Source: Acidobacteria bacterium 13_2_20CM_57_17 (GTDB taxonomy: Bacteria; Acidobacteriota; Terriglobia; Acidiferrales; UBA7541). From it: DNA of 40,520 nt. This document shows, one piece after another, positions 15,593 through 24,610 of the stretch. The number at the start of each line of letters is the position of its first letter. Within the stretch, counting starts at the first letter, position 1. Location: contig MNDE01000191.1 of assembly GCA_001914785.1 (NCBI GenBank), forward strand, positions 1-40,520. The letters run 5' to 3'. The position numbers were made by a program, and so were the translations under genes. Below the pieces are notes generated by a model, which ran no database searches, was not told the DNA's origin, and saw only the letters and a program-made list of their open reading frames with translations.

Positions 15593-16960
15593 TCAGTTTG
15601 CAGCTGCGACGCAAGGCGATTCCACGTGGTAAACAACGCGGTCTCCTTCAAGATTGGCATAAGCGATCCGTGCACGATCTTTGCCCTCACCCTCGATCTC
15701 CCACGAATTTCCACGACGAACCAATTTCATTTGGCTTCTTTGGCGCCACCACTGATTCACTTCTCGCGGGAGAGCCATCCAAACCTTTCCGTTGGAACTC
15801 AGCTCGGCAAGATAGGTCAACAAGGCTTTGTAGGTCTTTTGAGCGAGCGGCTCCCGAAGATAGTCGGGGTGAAGGATGAAGCTGGCCAAACCGTGTTTCT
15901 CAAGGATCAGAGTGATCTGGCGTACCCACAAGTCAATCGAATGCTGCTTCAGAATATGAAATAGAGAGTAGTCCTGTGTCGTAGTGAGTGGGAGCTCCAG
16001 AATATTTCCAACAAAAAATGGCATTACGGAACAACAGCCGCCCCTTTGACCTTCCAGGTGGCCAATATTTGGAATAGACATGTCGTAGGAGAAATCCAAG
16101 GATTCAAGCCACTCCGGATTCCTGTAGAGGACAGCAGACCGGAACCCCGCTGCATGGTATTCCCTTGCGTACTGATTGATTCGCTCGGCGCGCTGCAAGA
16201 ATACCTCCCGATTGCTGAACAGGAGGCCATCGTGGTTCAAATCGTGAACGTTGATTTCAAATCCGCGGTCCCGAATGCTGCTGAGGAAGTCCGCCGACAC
16301 TGGATACTGTCCTTCTGGTACCAACTGGAATGAGGCTTTGATCCCATAAGCCTCGTCCAAATCCATCAAGGTTGAGCAAAACTCAGAACCGGGTAATGCT
16401 TCCACGTCATGAGTCATGATGGCGCAACCGGAGAATCCATTCGGCCAAAACCAAATAAACGGGATCTGGTCGACGCCATGAACCTTCAGCAACAGAGCCA
16501 GAAGCTTTTCGAACATAAGCTCAACGCTCAAATCTACGGGCCAATGAGGGAAGGGAATTTGCTCCCAGTCGCCCAGACATATTCTTTGGAAATGCTTGCG
16601 CACGGATAAGGACAGCATCGGCCGCATTTTGTAATAGGCTTTCCGGATGGCAGGCGCAGAAGTAAGCTGTTTCCCATTACCATTTGAGGCTGACACATAG
16701 CGTTCATAACGCAGGTTAGAGACAACTTCTGACGGGCTGAACGGAAGTTGGAGCGTCGATCCATTGGCCGTCACCTGGTCAGATACATCGTAAAGCTCAT
16801 CTGTGACAGACTTGGCCGAGTGACCGACACAGGTCCGCCCGTAGCAAATTGTGTCGGAACCAAAGTGGAAAAAGCCGTTGCTGTTGGACAATTCTCCGCT
16901 GAGACCGAAAGTAGCAAAACTTTCCGGACACCGGTAATAATCGAGAAAGGCCCCGTTCAT
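15593..16960 (-). CDS. Polysaccharide deacetylase-like protein (NodB fold) with long N-terminal extension
   Basis: This 455-residue protein starts at an ATG with a good AAGGGGA site. The NodB-like core begins around residue 170: 'CAIMTHDVEALPG' supplies the motif-1 Asp, and NVHDLNHDG (His239, His243) supplies the metal-binding histidines. 'GFRSAVLYRNPEWL' corresponds to motif 3 and 'ILHPDYL' to the late His motif. The first ~165 residues have no recognisable domain and seem specific to this subgroup. The protein would remove N-acetyl groups from sugar residues. No signal peptide is visible, so it may act on cytoplasmic intermediates, unlike secreted deacetylases. FemAB-like genes flank the region, fitting deacetylation followed by re-acylation of the freed amine (inference). 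Confidence 0.8.
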   Translation of the reverse strand: MNGAFLDYYRCPESFATFGLSGELSNSNGFFHFGSDTICYGRTCVGHSAKSVTDELYDVSDQVTANGSTLQLPFSPSEVVSNLRYERYVSASNGNGKQLTSAPAIRKAYYKMRPMLSLSVRKHFQRICLGDWEQIPFPHWPVDLSVELMFEKLLALLLKVHGVDQIPFIWFWPNGFSGCAIMTHDVEALPGSEFCSTLMDLDEAYGIKASFQLVPEGQYPVSADFLSSIRDRGFEINVHDLNHDGLLFSNREVFLQRAERINQYAREYHAAGFRSAVLYRNPEWLESLDFSYDMSIPNIGHLEGQRGGCCSVMPFFVGNILELPLTTTQDYSLFHILKQHSIDLWVRQITLILEKHGLASFILHPDYLREPLAQKTYKALLTYLAELSSNGKVWMALPREVNQWWRQRSQMKLVRRGNSWEIEGEGKDRARIAYANLEGDRVVYHVESPCVAAAN

Positions 16961-17036
16961 GACTTCCCCTTGGATTGGCGCTCTTCAGTCTGCCATTTAG
17001 ACTGGCGCGCTTTCGAAAATACGCCTACAGCAAGCT

Positions 17037-18077
17037 TCAGCCGATGTGGCGGTAAAGCATTTTTCCTGTTGCCATAAGCAGGCTATCTGGCATGCATGCA
17101 AAAAGCCATTTGGCCATTTGCATGGGATAGCCTTCCATCGCAGGCCGACTGCGCTGATTGGAAAATCTCATGTAACTCAGGATCGAGCGACGAGCACGCC
17201 AACGGTCCTTAAAAGCAACCAAACCGGCGTTCTCAATCTCCGACCGACCCAAATCGAATTCCTGGAATCCCTGTTCCTTGGCTTCCTGAATGGTCTTCCA
17301 AAACAAGAAGGGCGTACCTCCCAGATTGTTAAAATTCGGGTCGGAGGCGCCATACTTATAAACGACCGTGTCCTGGTGGGACATCGTGAGGACACTGGCG
17401 ACAGGTTGCCCATTCTTCGACACCAGCCGAATGCTCAGCCGTTCGCCCAGACACGCAATCAAATTTCGAAACCAATCGATGGGTTGGGGCGGCAACTTGT
17501 GACGCCGGCGCGTCTTCAACAGCAAACGATAAAAGTTCCTCAAGAGCGCCTCGGATCGGCCCTCTTCATAAGAGAGTCCTTCGCGCTCCGCACGCCGAAT
17601 TGCCCTCTGTATTGAATCTTTGTTCAACCCCCGAAAGAGAGCCCCAAGATCAGGGCGGAGATCCACAACATGCTGGAAAAAAGAGTTGCTCGTCTCAGCG
17701 CCGGACTCACCGAGAGAATCTGAGCTCGATGGACGGAGCTCGACATATTTCCAGCATTCCTTTTTCGATGCACGCACTAAGAAGCTGAAGATTTCTTGTC
17801 GGTCATGCGTACCCTCCACAAGGGGTTCACAGTGGTCTGCAAAAGGCAATGAAACCATTCGACACCCTGTCACCCAACTACTGACACGGCAGAAGACGAC
17901 ACCGTTCGTCAAATCAGCCGTCGGAGGCGAAGTCGTGTAAACCACTGGCTCGTATCCGTATGTTCGGTGTAAAGCCTCCAGCCAGCCTCGCGTGTGGTAT
18001 ATGGAAGCCCGTGGGTGTGTCCTCACGAGTTCTTCCCATCGCGGATCTTCCAGAGGATTGAAAACATGAACGGTCAA
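17037..18077 (-). CDS. FemAB-like protein (lipid II:glycine glycyltransferase-like GNAT)
   Basis: This 346-residue protein begins with a TTG at 18077. An in-frame TAA lies 9 bases upstream, no ATG or GTG occurs before residue ~70, and AAAGG sits 6 bases before the TTG, so the start is well fixed. The N-terminus 'DPRWEELVRTHPRASIYHTRGWLEAL' and the later 'LNKDSIQRAIRRAEREGLSYEEG', 'SVLTMSHQDTVVYKYGASD' and 'FDLGRSEIENAGLVAFKDRW' are classical for FemAB-type proteins found in EPS loci. These enzymes transfer aminoacyl or acyl groups to amino groups of glycans. It is one of three such proteins in the operon and lies next to the deacetylase gene. Confidence 0.82.
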   Translation of the reverse strand: MTVHVFNPLEDPRWEELVRTHPRASIYHTRGWLEALHRTYGYEPVVYTTSPPTADLTNGVVFCRVSSWVTGCRMVSLPFADHCEPLVEGTHDRQEIFSFLVRASKKECWKYVELRPSSSDSLGESGAETSNSFFQHVVDLRPDLGALFRGLNKDSIQRAIRRAEREGLSYEEGRSEALLRNFYRLLLKTRRRHKLPPQPIDWFRNLIACLGERLSIRLVSKNGQPVASVLTMSHQDTVVYKYGASDPNFNNLGGTPFLFWKTIQEAKEQGFQEFDLGRSEIENAGLVAFKDRWRARRSILSYMRFSNQRSRPAMEGYPMQMAKWLFACMPDSLLMATGKMLYRHIG

Positions 18078-18214
18078 GTCAAGCCTTTAACTTTTGCTCG
18101 TGCGACAGTCTTGGATAAGGTGTTCTTAGGAGGTGATGCGGCGACCTCAATTGATTTCAAAAAGAAAGAAGCGGAGAACTTGATCCAGTTGGGAACTTTG
18201 TAAGCGACGATATC

Positions 18215-19216
18215 TCAGCAGGATGGAACTGGGGCAACCGTCCGCCCAAGTTTGTGGCGCTCTATGTCTACGATATCGCCTCCTCGAAGCAAACGCACGG
18301 CCAAGGAGTAAGCGGCAAATTTAACGGGCCGAAAAGAATACTTCCACATATACCCTTGAACCAGAGTTCCTCCGAATCGCATTTTGAAAGTCAATATGCC
18401 TTCCTGCTTCGAGCCCTTTTCCGGATCAATTCGAACACCAGTAAAGTTGAACTGTTTGACGCCCAATGCCCGCAGCTCCAGCATAGCCTGCCACATCAAC
18501 AAGTGCATTGCCCCTTTTGCCCGTTCTGCAAGTGTGCCACCATACCAGTAATAGCCACTGTGCATGCTGAACGGCGCGACGACGCAAGCCTGTACCGCGC
18601 CTTGAAATTCGGCGACGAATATCCTGACGTTGTCGCCCAAACTCAAGAGCATTTTCCTAAACTCGTCATAATTTCTAAGATTAACGCCGGACCTATCCAA
18701 TGTATCAGCGATGAGCTTGTAGGCTGCGTCGAGGTATTCTTTGCCACTCTTAATTTGCACCCCACCTTTCATGGCCTTCCGAATGTTTCGCCTACAAACC
18801 TCATGCATTTCATTCCAAAGTGCATCTTCCGACTTACTCAGGTCGCTTATGAATGTGCCGTACGGAGCTGCGAGAGCACCATTTGGGTAGGTTCGAAAAA
18901 GTGTATTATTGGACGCCGGAATGATCATGTCAGCTTGGCTGTCTCGGAAATAATCAACAACATTGTTCAAAAAGCATCTTTCCTCTTCCGCGCTAAGCGC
19001 CACCAGGGGTATTGTGTCGGTCCTAAACCTGACGATACGGAACCCAAGTTTGCGAATCACCGTATATGGCAAAATACATCGAAGTTCCTTTGAATCGTCG
19101 ACTCCTCCAATCCACCCGCACTCATCGCCCGCTGCCTGCAAGAATTGTTCACAAGCGAAAATCGGCAGCCCAGAATGCCAAGCAATCTCAGTTGGCGAAG
19201 CAGCTAGAATGCGCAT
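18215..19216 (-). CDS. FemAB-like GNAT-fold transferase
   Basis: This 333-residue protein has a good site (GAGGA, ~5 bases from ATG). The arrangement is FemAB-like: 'EVCRRNIRKAMKGGVQIKSG' (basic helix before the core), 'IFVAEFQGAVQACVVAPFSM', 'GYYWYGGTLAERAKGAMHLLMWQAM' and 'FNFTGVRIDPEKGSKQEGILTFKMRFGG'. The last motif corresponds to the conserved 'DLGG......G...FK..FG' of the family. It likely transfers an acyl or aminoacyl group to an amino sugar in the cytoplasm. It is separated from the next FemAB-like gene by a 137-base gap, the largest inside this part of the operon. Confidence 0.78.
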   Translation of the reverse strand: MRILAASPTEIAWHSGLPIFACEQFLQAAGDECGWIGGVDDSKELRCILPYTVIRKLGFRIVRFRTDTIPLVALSAEEERCFLNNVVDYFRDSQADMIIPASNNTLFRTYPNGALAAPYGTFISDLSKSEDALWNEMHEVCRRNIRKAMKGGVQIKSGKEYLDAAYKLIADTLDRSGVNLRNYDEFRKMLLSLGDNVRIFVAEFQGAVQACVVAPFSMHSGYYWYGGTLAERAKGAMHLLMWQAMLELRALGVKQFNFTGVRIDPEKGSKQEGILTFKMRFGGTLVQGYMWKYSFRPVKFAAYSLAVRLLRGGDIVDIERHKLGRTVAPVPSC

Positions 19217-19315
19217 TTGTTCCTCAGGTTTGATCCAAGTCCCTTGAGTGCTTCCATGAACTGCGAGCTACGGATAGCGCCCGCCTAGTGTCTAACGGTC
19301 AACGTCGGTTTGCAT

Positions 19316-19906
19316 TCAGGAATAGGCTCTTAGAGTTTTCTGCAGTACAAGCCGACCAAGTGCAGAAATATAGAGCATTTGCTCTTTCACCTCTAACCCG
19401 ATTTTCTCCATCATTCGTAAGGAAGAGCGGTTTCGTACATTTACGTCCACAATTATGCGGACCGCGCCGTGAACGGCAAACAAATCTGAAACAAGTTTTT
19501 CGACCATGAAAGGCCCGACTCCCATGCCGCGATGCTTTGGGTCCGTTACGATGTCGTGAATCAGCGCTTCTTTATGCATGAGGGGCATATACATTCTGAC
19601 AATCGTCGGTGCAGATCCGTTGTTAACCGTTGCCCAGATACTTCCTACTACTTTGCCGTAGGATTCCGCAAAGAAACCCAATTCTTTGCGACACAATTTG
19701 GCCTGATATTCGGAAATACAGTTCTTCTCTCGAAAATCCGCAACTCGCCAACAATTATCGTACGTGATTGGTATGCAAGAGCACGGAATCGCGGGCTCCG
19801 CCTTTTTTGGTTCACTCCCAGCAACAACAATAAAATTGTCGGTCCAGTAGATCCAGAACACCTTCTGGAGTTTCTTTATAAGGGTGCGTCTTAGTGTGGA
19901 TAACAA
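19316..19906 (-). CDS. GNAT family N-acetyltransferase
   Basis: This 196-residue protein has the acetyl-CoA pyrophosphate-binding motif A 'HDIVTDPKHRGMGVG' (R/Q-x-x-G-x-G/A; 118-131) and a C-terminal 'VRNRSSLRMMEKIGLEV' motif B. I choose the TTG at 19906, because no ATG or GTG start would keep the N-terminal strands; GGGAAG lies 6 bases upstream. The gene starts 14 bases after the GT2 stop. It probably N-acetylates an amino sugar (for example after amination of a sugar nucleotide) or acylates another small substrate; the acceptor is unknown. Confidence 0.75.
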   Translation of the reverse strand: MLSTLRRTLIKKLQKVFWIYWTDNFIVVAGSEPKKAEPAIPCSCIPITYDNCWRVADFREKNCISEYQAKLCRKELGFFAESYGKVVGSIWATVNNGSAPTIVRMYMPLMHKEALIHDIVTDPKHRGMGVGPFMVEKLVSDLFAVHGAVRIIVDVNVRNRSSLRMMEKIGLEVKEQMLYISALGRLVLQKTLRAYS

Positions 19907-19920
19907 GTTGTTCTTCCCAA

Positions 19921-20934
19921 TTATTGGTGTGTTGAAAAGACAGTAGCTTTTTCACATCTGGAGCGTGGTTCTGGAAGGGCCTTATCTTGGTCGGCCCTTC
20001 GAAAGGCGGCGTGCGCGAGATTATTGAAAAAGCTGTGCAGTCTGTGCATCTGCTCTGCCCTCCGAAAACGAACCAGCTCGGCAGGTACCTGCTTTTCAAC
20101 TCGACATACCAGCGCCCACAGAAAGCCAGCAAGGCGAAGGCCCCCCGCCAGGAAAACGGGTCGTCGTGTCATTTGATAGAAGCAACGAAAGATTTCCCAC
20201 ACCGGGTGGCTTCCAAGAACGAAGTCGGTTCGCCCTCCCTTAAGAGGGACAATGAATTTATTTTGTGTGGCTGTGTTCATGGGTCGATGATGAACGTAAC
20301 TCTTTTCAAGAAACGATCTTGTTTGCCAACCTTTCATTCGCGCGGAAATCACGGCAACTAAGTCAATCCCTCCAATTTTCCTCGGGATGTACCCGCCGAC
20401 ATCTTCAAAACACTCGCGCCTGAACAATTGGATTTGGCCGGAGACATGCTCGATGCTTGTGAAACGGTAATCGTATTGAAGAGTGCCTTCCCGAAAAGGC
20501 GTTCCGGCCACCCCCAGGCGAGGGTTCTCGATAAAGTTTCTTAAGAGAAAATCAAAGTACCCCGCATCGAAAGTGACATCGGCGTCTAGATTTCCAATTA
20601 CTCTGAAGTTCAATCCAGCCACTCTACTGTGGCCGGCATTAAAAGCGCCAGCCTTCCCCGCGAAGTGTCGCTCGCGACGCTCTGGCATCCGGACAAGTTC
20701 GATCCAGTCGTGCTCGACTGCATACTTGGTAACGATTTCGTCTGTGCCGTCTGTAGAGCCGTCACTAACAATGACCCATTTGAGTGGCCGGACGGTCTGC
20801 GCGATCACGGATTTGATCGTCAGTTCGATAAACTGCGCCTCATTTCGGGCAGCTGTTATGAGCACGTACGTGACACTATTTGTTTGACCAACTTTATGCT
20901 TAAGCTCTGTTAGCTCTTTGGTAATATCGCTCAT
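19921..20934 (-). CDS. Glycosyltransferase family 2 (GT-A)
   Basis: From the ATG at 20934 (AGGAG 7 bases upstream; a GTG at 20943 overlaps that site and is rejected) the protein has 337 residues. It has the GT2 start 'YVLITAARNEAQFIELTIKSVIAQTVRP', 'VIVSDGSTDGTDEIV', the DxD metal site NLDADV (DAD 117-119) and the acceptor-side 'LFRRECFEDVGGY'. These are hallmarks of inverting GT2 enzymes that use nucleotide sugars. There is only one weak hydrophobic region near the C-terminus (VFLAGGLRLAGFLWALV), which could hold it at the membrane. It likely adds one sugar of the repeat unit. Confidence 0.87.
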   Translation of the reverse strand: MSDITKELTELKHKVGQTNSVTYVLITAARNEAQFIELTIKSVIAQTVRPLKWVIVSDGSTDGTDEIVTKYAVEHDWIELVRMPERRERHFAGKAGAFNAGHSRVAGLNFRVIGNLDADVTFDAGYFDFLLRNFIENPRLGVAGTPFREGTLQYDYRFTSIEHVSGQIQLFRRECFEDVGGYIPRKIGGIDLVAVISARMKGWQTRSFLEKSYVHHRPMNTATQNKFIVPLKGGRTDFVLGSHPVWEIFRCFYQMTRRPVFLAGGLRLAGFLWALVCRVEKQVPAELVRFRRAEQMHRLHSFFNNLAHAAFRRADQDKALPEPRSRCEKATVFSTHQ

Positions 20935-20982
20935 CCCCCCCACTCCTTCCTGAAACGCTGTGTTTGATTCTGGATGGCATGA

Positions 20983-22065
20983 TCAGAGCGACTGTCTATT
21001 GCGTAGACACATGCGATCACGCTCAATTCTTTGACCGCGCATACTACTGAGGCACGGAGCTTGGCTCATTTCGCTTAACATTTGTGAGTAAGCAATCTCG
21101 AAGGTCGAGATCGTTATCTTATTTGCTCGCAAGAAGGCAAGGAAATCGTCGACTGTTTGTGAATCGGTCAGATCCTTTGTGTGTCCGATCGCAACTATCG
21201 GTTTGTATGATGAAGGATCCTGCCGATCCTTCTGGATAATACGGTGCACCATTGCCGTCAGCTCTCTAAGATTCATACGGCAAAAATCAAGCTTCATGGG
21301 ATACGAAAAGCGCAACAAATCACGGCCGCGATTCAGTTTCTGCATGAAGCCTTGACCGTGAATCCCAAGCCCACGAGCAAATCCCATGCGCTTCGTGGTC
21401 GGCACCCTCCACAACGGAACCATTTCGGTGTAGATCGGCACCTCCATCCACGACCCTCGTGCATCGGACTGATTCACGTCGCTACTAAATTTCCAGTAAT
21501 AGCCATTTCTTGAGGCACGGCGATAGTCAAGAGTATGGTTGTGCTGGAGTCCCCCTTTGAAGACCGAAGAATCTATTTGGATCCCGTTTTCCGCTAGAAC
21601 GCTTGCCGCAGTTTCGGTTGGTTGGAACAGCCAATTTCCAGCACGAAAGGACAGCGGAGTGAATTCTGGTTGTCCGACGACCTTGCGCAAATAGTGCAGA
21701 GAGCGGTCAACAATTTCAGAAATTCTCTTTCGTGGCAAAACGCATAGGTTATATTCTCCATAATCGAGAACCCACTTGTCTTGCTTGCGCCTGGCGTTGC
21801 ACCACTGCGGATGAAGGTGCAACGCAATTTCATGATTGTTCCGATATAGATCCTGTATTTGCTTCTTAACGAGATGAATTGCTTGATCTGTCTCGTACGT
21901 TTCAATCTTCTCCAACTCGGCGACTTCGATGAAAGCCACGAACTGTGCATTCCACTTTCGAAAGAGTGTCTGGAGCTGCTCGGCGGGCTCATATACCAAT
22001 TCCCTAAGCGTCCCGGTCCCATCTCCGTAAATCTCATAATCCAGCGTGAAAATGAATTCAATCAT
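20983..22065 (-). CDS. Polysaccharide deacetylase family protein
   Basis: This 360-residue protein starts with the motif-1 strand FIFTLDYEIYGDG (Asp9) and continues with the metal motif ALHLHPQW (83-88). 'PLSFRAGNWLFQPTETAASVLAENG' is motif 3, and 'IVAIGHTKDLTD' is the late His motif. This is the NodB-fold subgroup common in EPS loci. There is no signal peptide, so a cytoplasmic substrate is likely. The start ATG at 22065 has only a weak site, but the protein begins exactly at the expected first strand. It lies 18 bases below the toroid-protein gene, so they are probably co-transcribed. It is the second deacetylase of the locus, with different domain boundaries from the one at 15593. Confidence 0.82.
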   Translation of the reverse strand: MIEFIFTLDYEIYGDGTGTLRELVYEPAEQLQTLFRKWNAQFVAFIEVAELEKIETYETDQAIHLVKKQIQDLYRNNHEIALHLHPQWCNARRKQDKWVLDYGEYNLCVLPRKRISEIVDRSLHYLRKVVGQPEFTPLSFRAGNWLFQPTETAASVLAENGIQIDSSVFKGGLQHNHTLDYRRASRNGYYWKFSSDVNQSDARGSWMEVPIYTEMVPLWRVPTTKRMGFARGLGIHGQGFMQKLNRGRDLLRFSYPMKLDFCRMNLRELTAMVHRIIQKDRQDPSSYKPIVAIGHTKDLTDSQTVDDFLAFLRANKITISTFEIAYSQMLSEMSQAPCLSSMRGQRIERDRMCLRNRQSL

Positions 22066-22083
22066 GGAAGGCGTCTCGAGAGT

Positions 22084-23361
22084 CTACTGCTGAGATGGGA
22101 CAATCAAAACATCCATGGAATGGTTATAGGCCCCGGCGAAAGCCTCTGACATTTTCGGGTGCCTGGTTTCCACCTGAAGAGCTGATTCGAATTGCAGTGT
22201 GGACATCGCGAGAAGCATCCACGCCTGTGACCATCGCACATACGAAGTGCGGATGGTGCAAGAACGAAGGACCCGATAATAAAAGAAACCACGCTCGTCC
22301 CACATATGATTCATGGCCCAGTGAAATACGGAACGTGCCGATGGGACGCTGTCCGGGTGAAGGTCTTTGAGAGTCATAAGTGTGATAATGCTCTGGGCCA
22401 CGCAGTGAATGTCCACAGGATACTTACGGTTATGAAAATATTTGACTGAGCCATCTGCGCAGAAAAAGTGGCTGCGGTAAAACTCGAAGCCGCGCCGAAT
22501 ATGCGATTCGAACTCTGATGTGCCGGTATCCTGAGAAATCGAGTTCAGCGCGCAGAGGTTGAAGCCAGTGTGAAAGTTATCGATCCATCGTTGTGAAGTT
22601 GCCTCGCCATAATCCCACGAGCCGTCTGCACGCTGCCTTGATGCTGAATAACGTGCAACCCTGAGGGCGGGCTCCAGGAATCTTTCCTCTCGCGTGTGTT
22701 TGTACACTCGGCAAAGAAGAGCGGCGCCCAGGAAGTTGGCGTTGTGAACTTGAACCCGCAGGGAGCGCAAGGGATAGCTGAATCCTGCGACCGTATCGCC
22801 GTCAGCCCAGTAAAGCTCGCCGAGGACGTATTCCGCGGCGCTCATCGCCATGCTCAAACAGCGCGCATCGCCGCGCTGCTCATATGCATCCAAAAGCGCG
22901 CTGGCGACGAAGCAGGTGCAAACCAGGTTAGGCGCCCCAGCCGGCACTATGATCGTGCGCGTCTGCCACGGAAAACTGTACCCCCAGCACCAGTAGGGAA
23001 GGCCTTGCGACCGAAGGGCAATGAGCCGCTCGATCATCTTTTCGATGAGACTTTCCTGGTCAAGCTGTCCAACCCTCGATAGGTTTAGCAACGCCGAAAG
23101 AAAGAGGCCGATCGCCTTTGGGTTCTGCGTCTTCTTAATAAGCAACACCGGACGGATGTTGACTGGACTTCGCTTCAAGGCCTGCGTCAAAACAAGCCGA
23201 GGAAGTTTGGTGCTCAGGAAAGGCACTGCACTGAGAATCCTGCTGTTCAGCGCATCGTAAGGGTCGTAACCAGCCCAATCGTTGGTCTGACAATAGGCAA
23301 GAAGCTTCCGGACCGCTGTCCTGGGCTCATCGTCCATGACACGCGAATGATTCTCAGCCAT
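22084..23361 (-). CDS. Alpha/alpha-toroid (six-hairpin glycosidase-like) protein of unknown function
   Basis: This 425-residue, mostly helical protein has repeated motifs 'GLFLSALLNLSRV', 'CTCFVASALLDAYEQRGDARCL', 'NANFLGAALLCRVYKHTREERFL', 'ADGSWDYGEATSQRWIDNFHTGFNLCAL' and 'DIHCVAQSIITLM'. The spacing of hairpins and the 'GSW.YG....WIDNFHTG' segment suggest an (alpha/alpha)6 barrel as in GH88/GH105 or C5-epimerase-like enzymes. Asp/Glu residues (D in GSWDYGE, D in WIDNFHTG) could be catalytic. No signal peptide is visible. Homologues are common in EPS clusters and often carry misleading names. It could act on a uronic-acid-containing chain, but I cannot assign the reaction. Confidence 0.6.
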   Translation of the reverse strand: MAENHSRVMDDEPRTAVRKLLAYCQTNDWAGYDPYDALNSRILSAVPFLSTKLPRLVLTQALKRSPVNIRPVLLIKKTQNPKAIGLFLSALLNLSRVGQLDQESLIEKMIERLIALRSQGLPYWCWGYSFPWQTRTIIVPAGAPNLVCTCFVASALLDAYEQRGDARCLSMAMSAAEYVLGELYWADGDTVAGFSYPLRSLRVQVHNANFLGAALLCRVYKHTREERFLEPALRVARYSASRQRADGSWDYGEATSQRWIDNFHTGFNLCALNSISQDTGTSEFESHIRRGFEFYRSHFFCADGSVKYFHNRKYPVDIHCVAQSIITLMTLKDLHPDSVPSARSVFHWAMNHMWDERGFFYYRVLRSCTIRTSYVRWSQAWMLLAMSTLQFESALQVETRHPKMSEAFAGAYNHSMDVLIVPSQQ

Positions 23362-23463
23362 GAATCAGTCTCTCAGTCATAGGGCCACCAGATTGAAACC
23401 CAAGGGCAACGGGAACTCTGTTTATAAAGAATGCCAATGAAAACTTGGGTCGCATCTCGCCGC

Positions 23464-24600
23464 TTAGTTAACAGGCCCGGCAGTGAGCTCTAACACTTTC
23501 AAGACGTGACTGATGACTGCCTGCAGGGTAACAGCAGTGCCAGAGTGAGGGCTGGCTGGGCGAGTTCGGCGAGTAATCATCACTCGCTTTGGCACGTCCG
23601 CGGTGTTTTCCAACAAAACGAGGCGTCCGCAGCCGGACAAATAACGGTCAACAGCTCCTATTTTTCCTCGAAAGATGCTGTAGACTGGAACATTCAATGC
23701 TGCGGCCTCGCGGTTCATAGTGCCCCCGCCACTGATGACGAGATCGGAATACCAGATTAGATTGAGTCCGTCGACGACGTGTTCAGGAATCAACATACGG
23801 CCGCTGGCGAAGAGAGCGGACCATGTCTTTCTCAGAGCACGCGCTTGTTCCGGATAGCGCGGCAGCAAAATAATCTTGACGGCCGGATTTCGACCGATGA
23901 ACTCGATTGCCGTAACCAGCAAGTGCTCGCTCTCTGGATTGTGATAGTGAGCGTTGGTTGCCGGTGGCCGCACAGTGATCACGATATCCTTGCCGTTGAT
24001 TCCGAGTTGGCCCATTGCGGACGGATCGGGCCTGAAAAACGGAACGTAAACGTCTTCCTTGATGCCGGGATATTTGAGTACCCGGTCTCTTCTAAAGTGA
24101 ACAGCTTCGTCCGGGAGCACTTCCGGAACCATCACCCAGCCCAGAGATGGGAGAGTAATCTGGTTCACAAATTCATAGTCGAAGATCGTGATCGACGGAA
24201 TACGCAAGATCGAGGCGAGAAACGTCGAAGACCGCGACCCATGGGAGAGTGCCAGGGCCGGCTTCTCACTCCTGATCGTAGGTGTCAATTGACACATCCG
24301 GACGCCCAATCTCACGGCCTTTGCTACCTTGTTCTTTCCGCTGTGTCGTCCAAATAGCTTGTACGAGAGTCCAAAATAGTCCGCGAGTTCGCGGGTCTGG
24401 GCGCAGTCACGAGCAGTTACAAACACATGAAGGCCGAGTTTCCCGAGCTCCTCGATAATCGGGCGGAAAAACGGCACGTGCGGAGAATTTTCAAGGTCAA
24501 TCCAGATCTTGCGGCCACTGAGAGTCCCTATGGATGGTTCTGGCCGAACGATGAAAGGTTCTGACAAAGTGCTTGTATGATTTGTTATGGTCGTCTGCAT
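23464..24600 (-). CDS. DUF354 family protein (GT-B glycosyltransferase-like)
   Basis: From the ATG at 24600 (GAGG 8 bases upstream, 10 bases after the preceding stop) it has 378 residues. 'KIWIDLENSPHVPFFRPIIEELGKLG' is the N-terminal signature of DUF354 proteins. 'VFVTARDCAQTRELADYFGL', 'PALALSHGSRSSTFLASILRIP' and the C-terminal 'SDLVISGGGTMNREAAALNVPVYSIF' match the GT-B architecture of UDP-GlcNAc 2-epimerase/MurG-like enzymes. Members lie in EPS loci and are presumed glycosyltransferases or epimerase relatives. An earlier in-frame start at 24636 would overlap the upstream gene by 26 bases and adds nothing. The role in the pathway, next to the diamino-uronic acid genes, is inferred. Confidence 0.75.
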   Translation of the reverse strand: MQTTITNHTSTLSEPFIVRPEPSIGTLSGRKIWIDLENSPHVPFFRPIIEELGKLGLHVFVTARDCAQTRELADYFGLSYKLFGRHSGKNKVAKAVRLGVRMCQLTPTIRSEKPALALSHGSRSSTFLASILRIPSITIFDYEFVNQITLPSLGWVMVPEVLPDEAVHFRRDRVLKYPGIKEDVYVPFFRPDPSAMGQLGINGKDIVITVRPPATNAHYHNPESEHLLVTAIEFIGRNPAVKIILLPRYPEQARALRKTWSALFASGRMLIPEHVVDGLNLIWYSDLVISGGGTMNREAAALNVPVYSIFRGKIGAVDRYLSGCGRLVLLENTADVPKRVMITRRTRPASPHSGTAVTLQAVISHVLKVLELTAGPVN

Positions 24601-24610
24601 CTGGAAGACC

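Noticed and set aside
15593..16960. Classification of the long-N-terminus deacetylase-like protein as a secreted chitin deacetylase
   Set aside because: No signal peptide or membrane anchor is visible, and context is cytoplasmic repeat-unit modification; only the NodB fold is supported.
18254..19093. Plus-strand open frame of 279 codons
   Set aside because: Antisense shadow of the FemAB-like gene at 18215-19216; no family features and no ribosome binding site.
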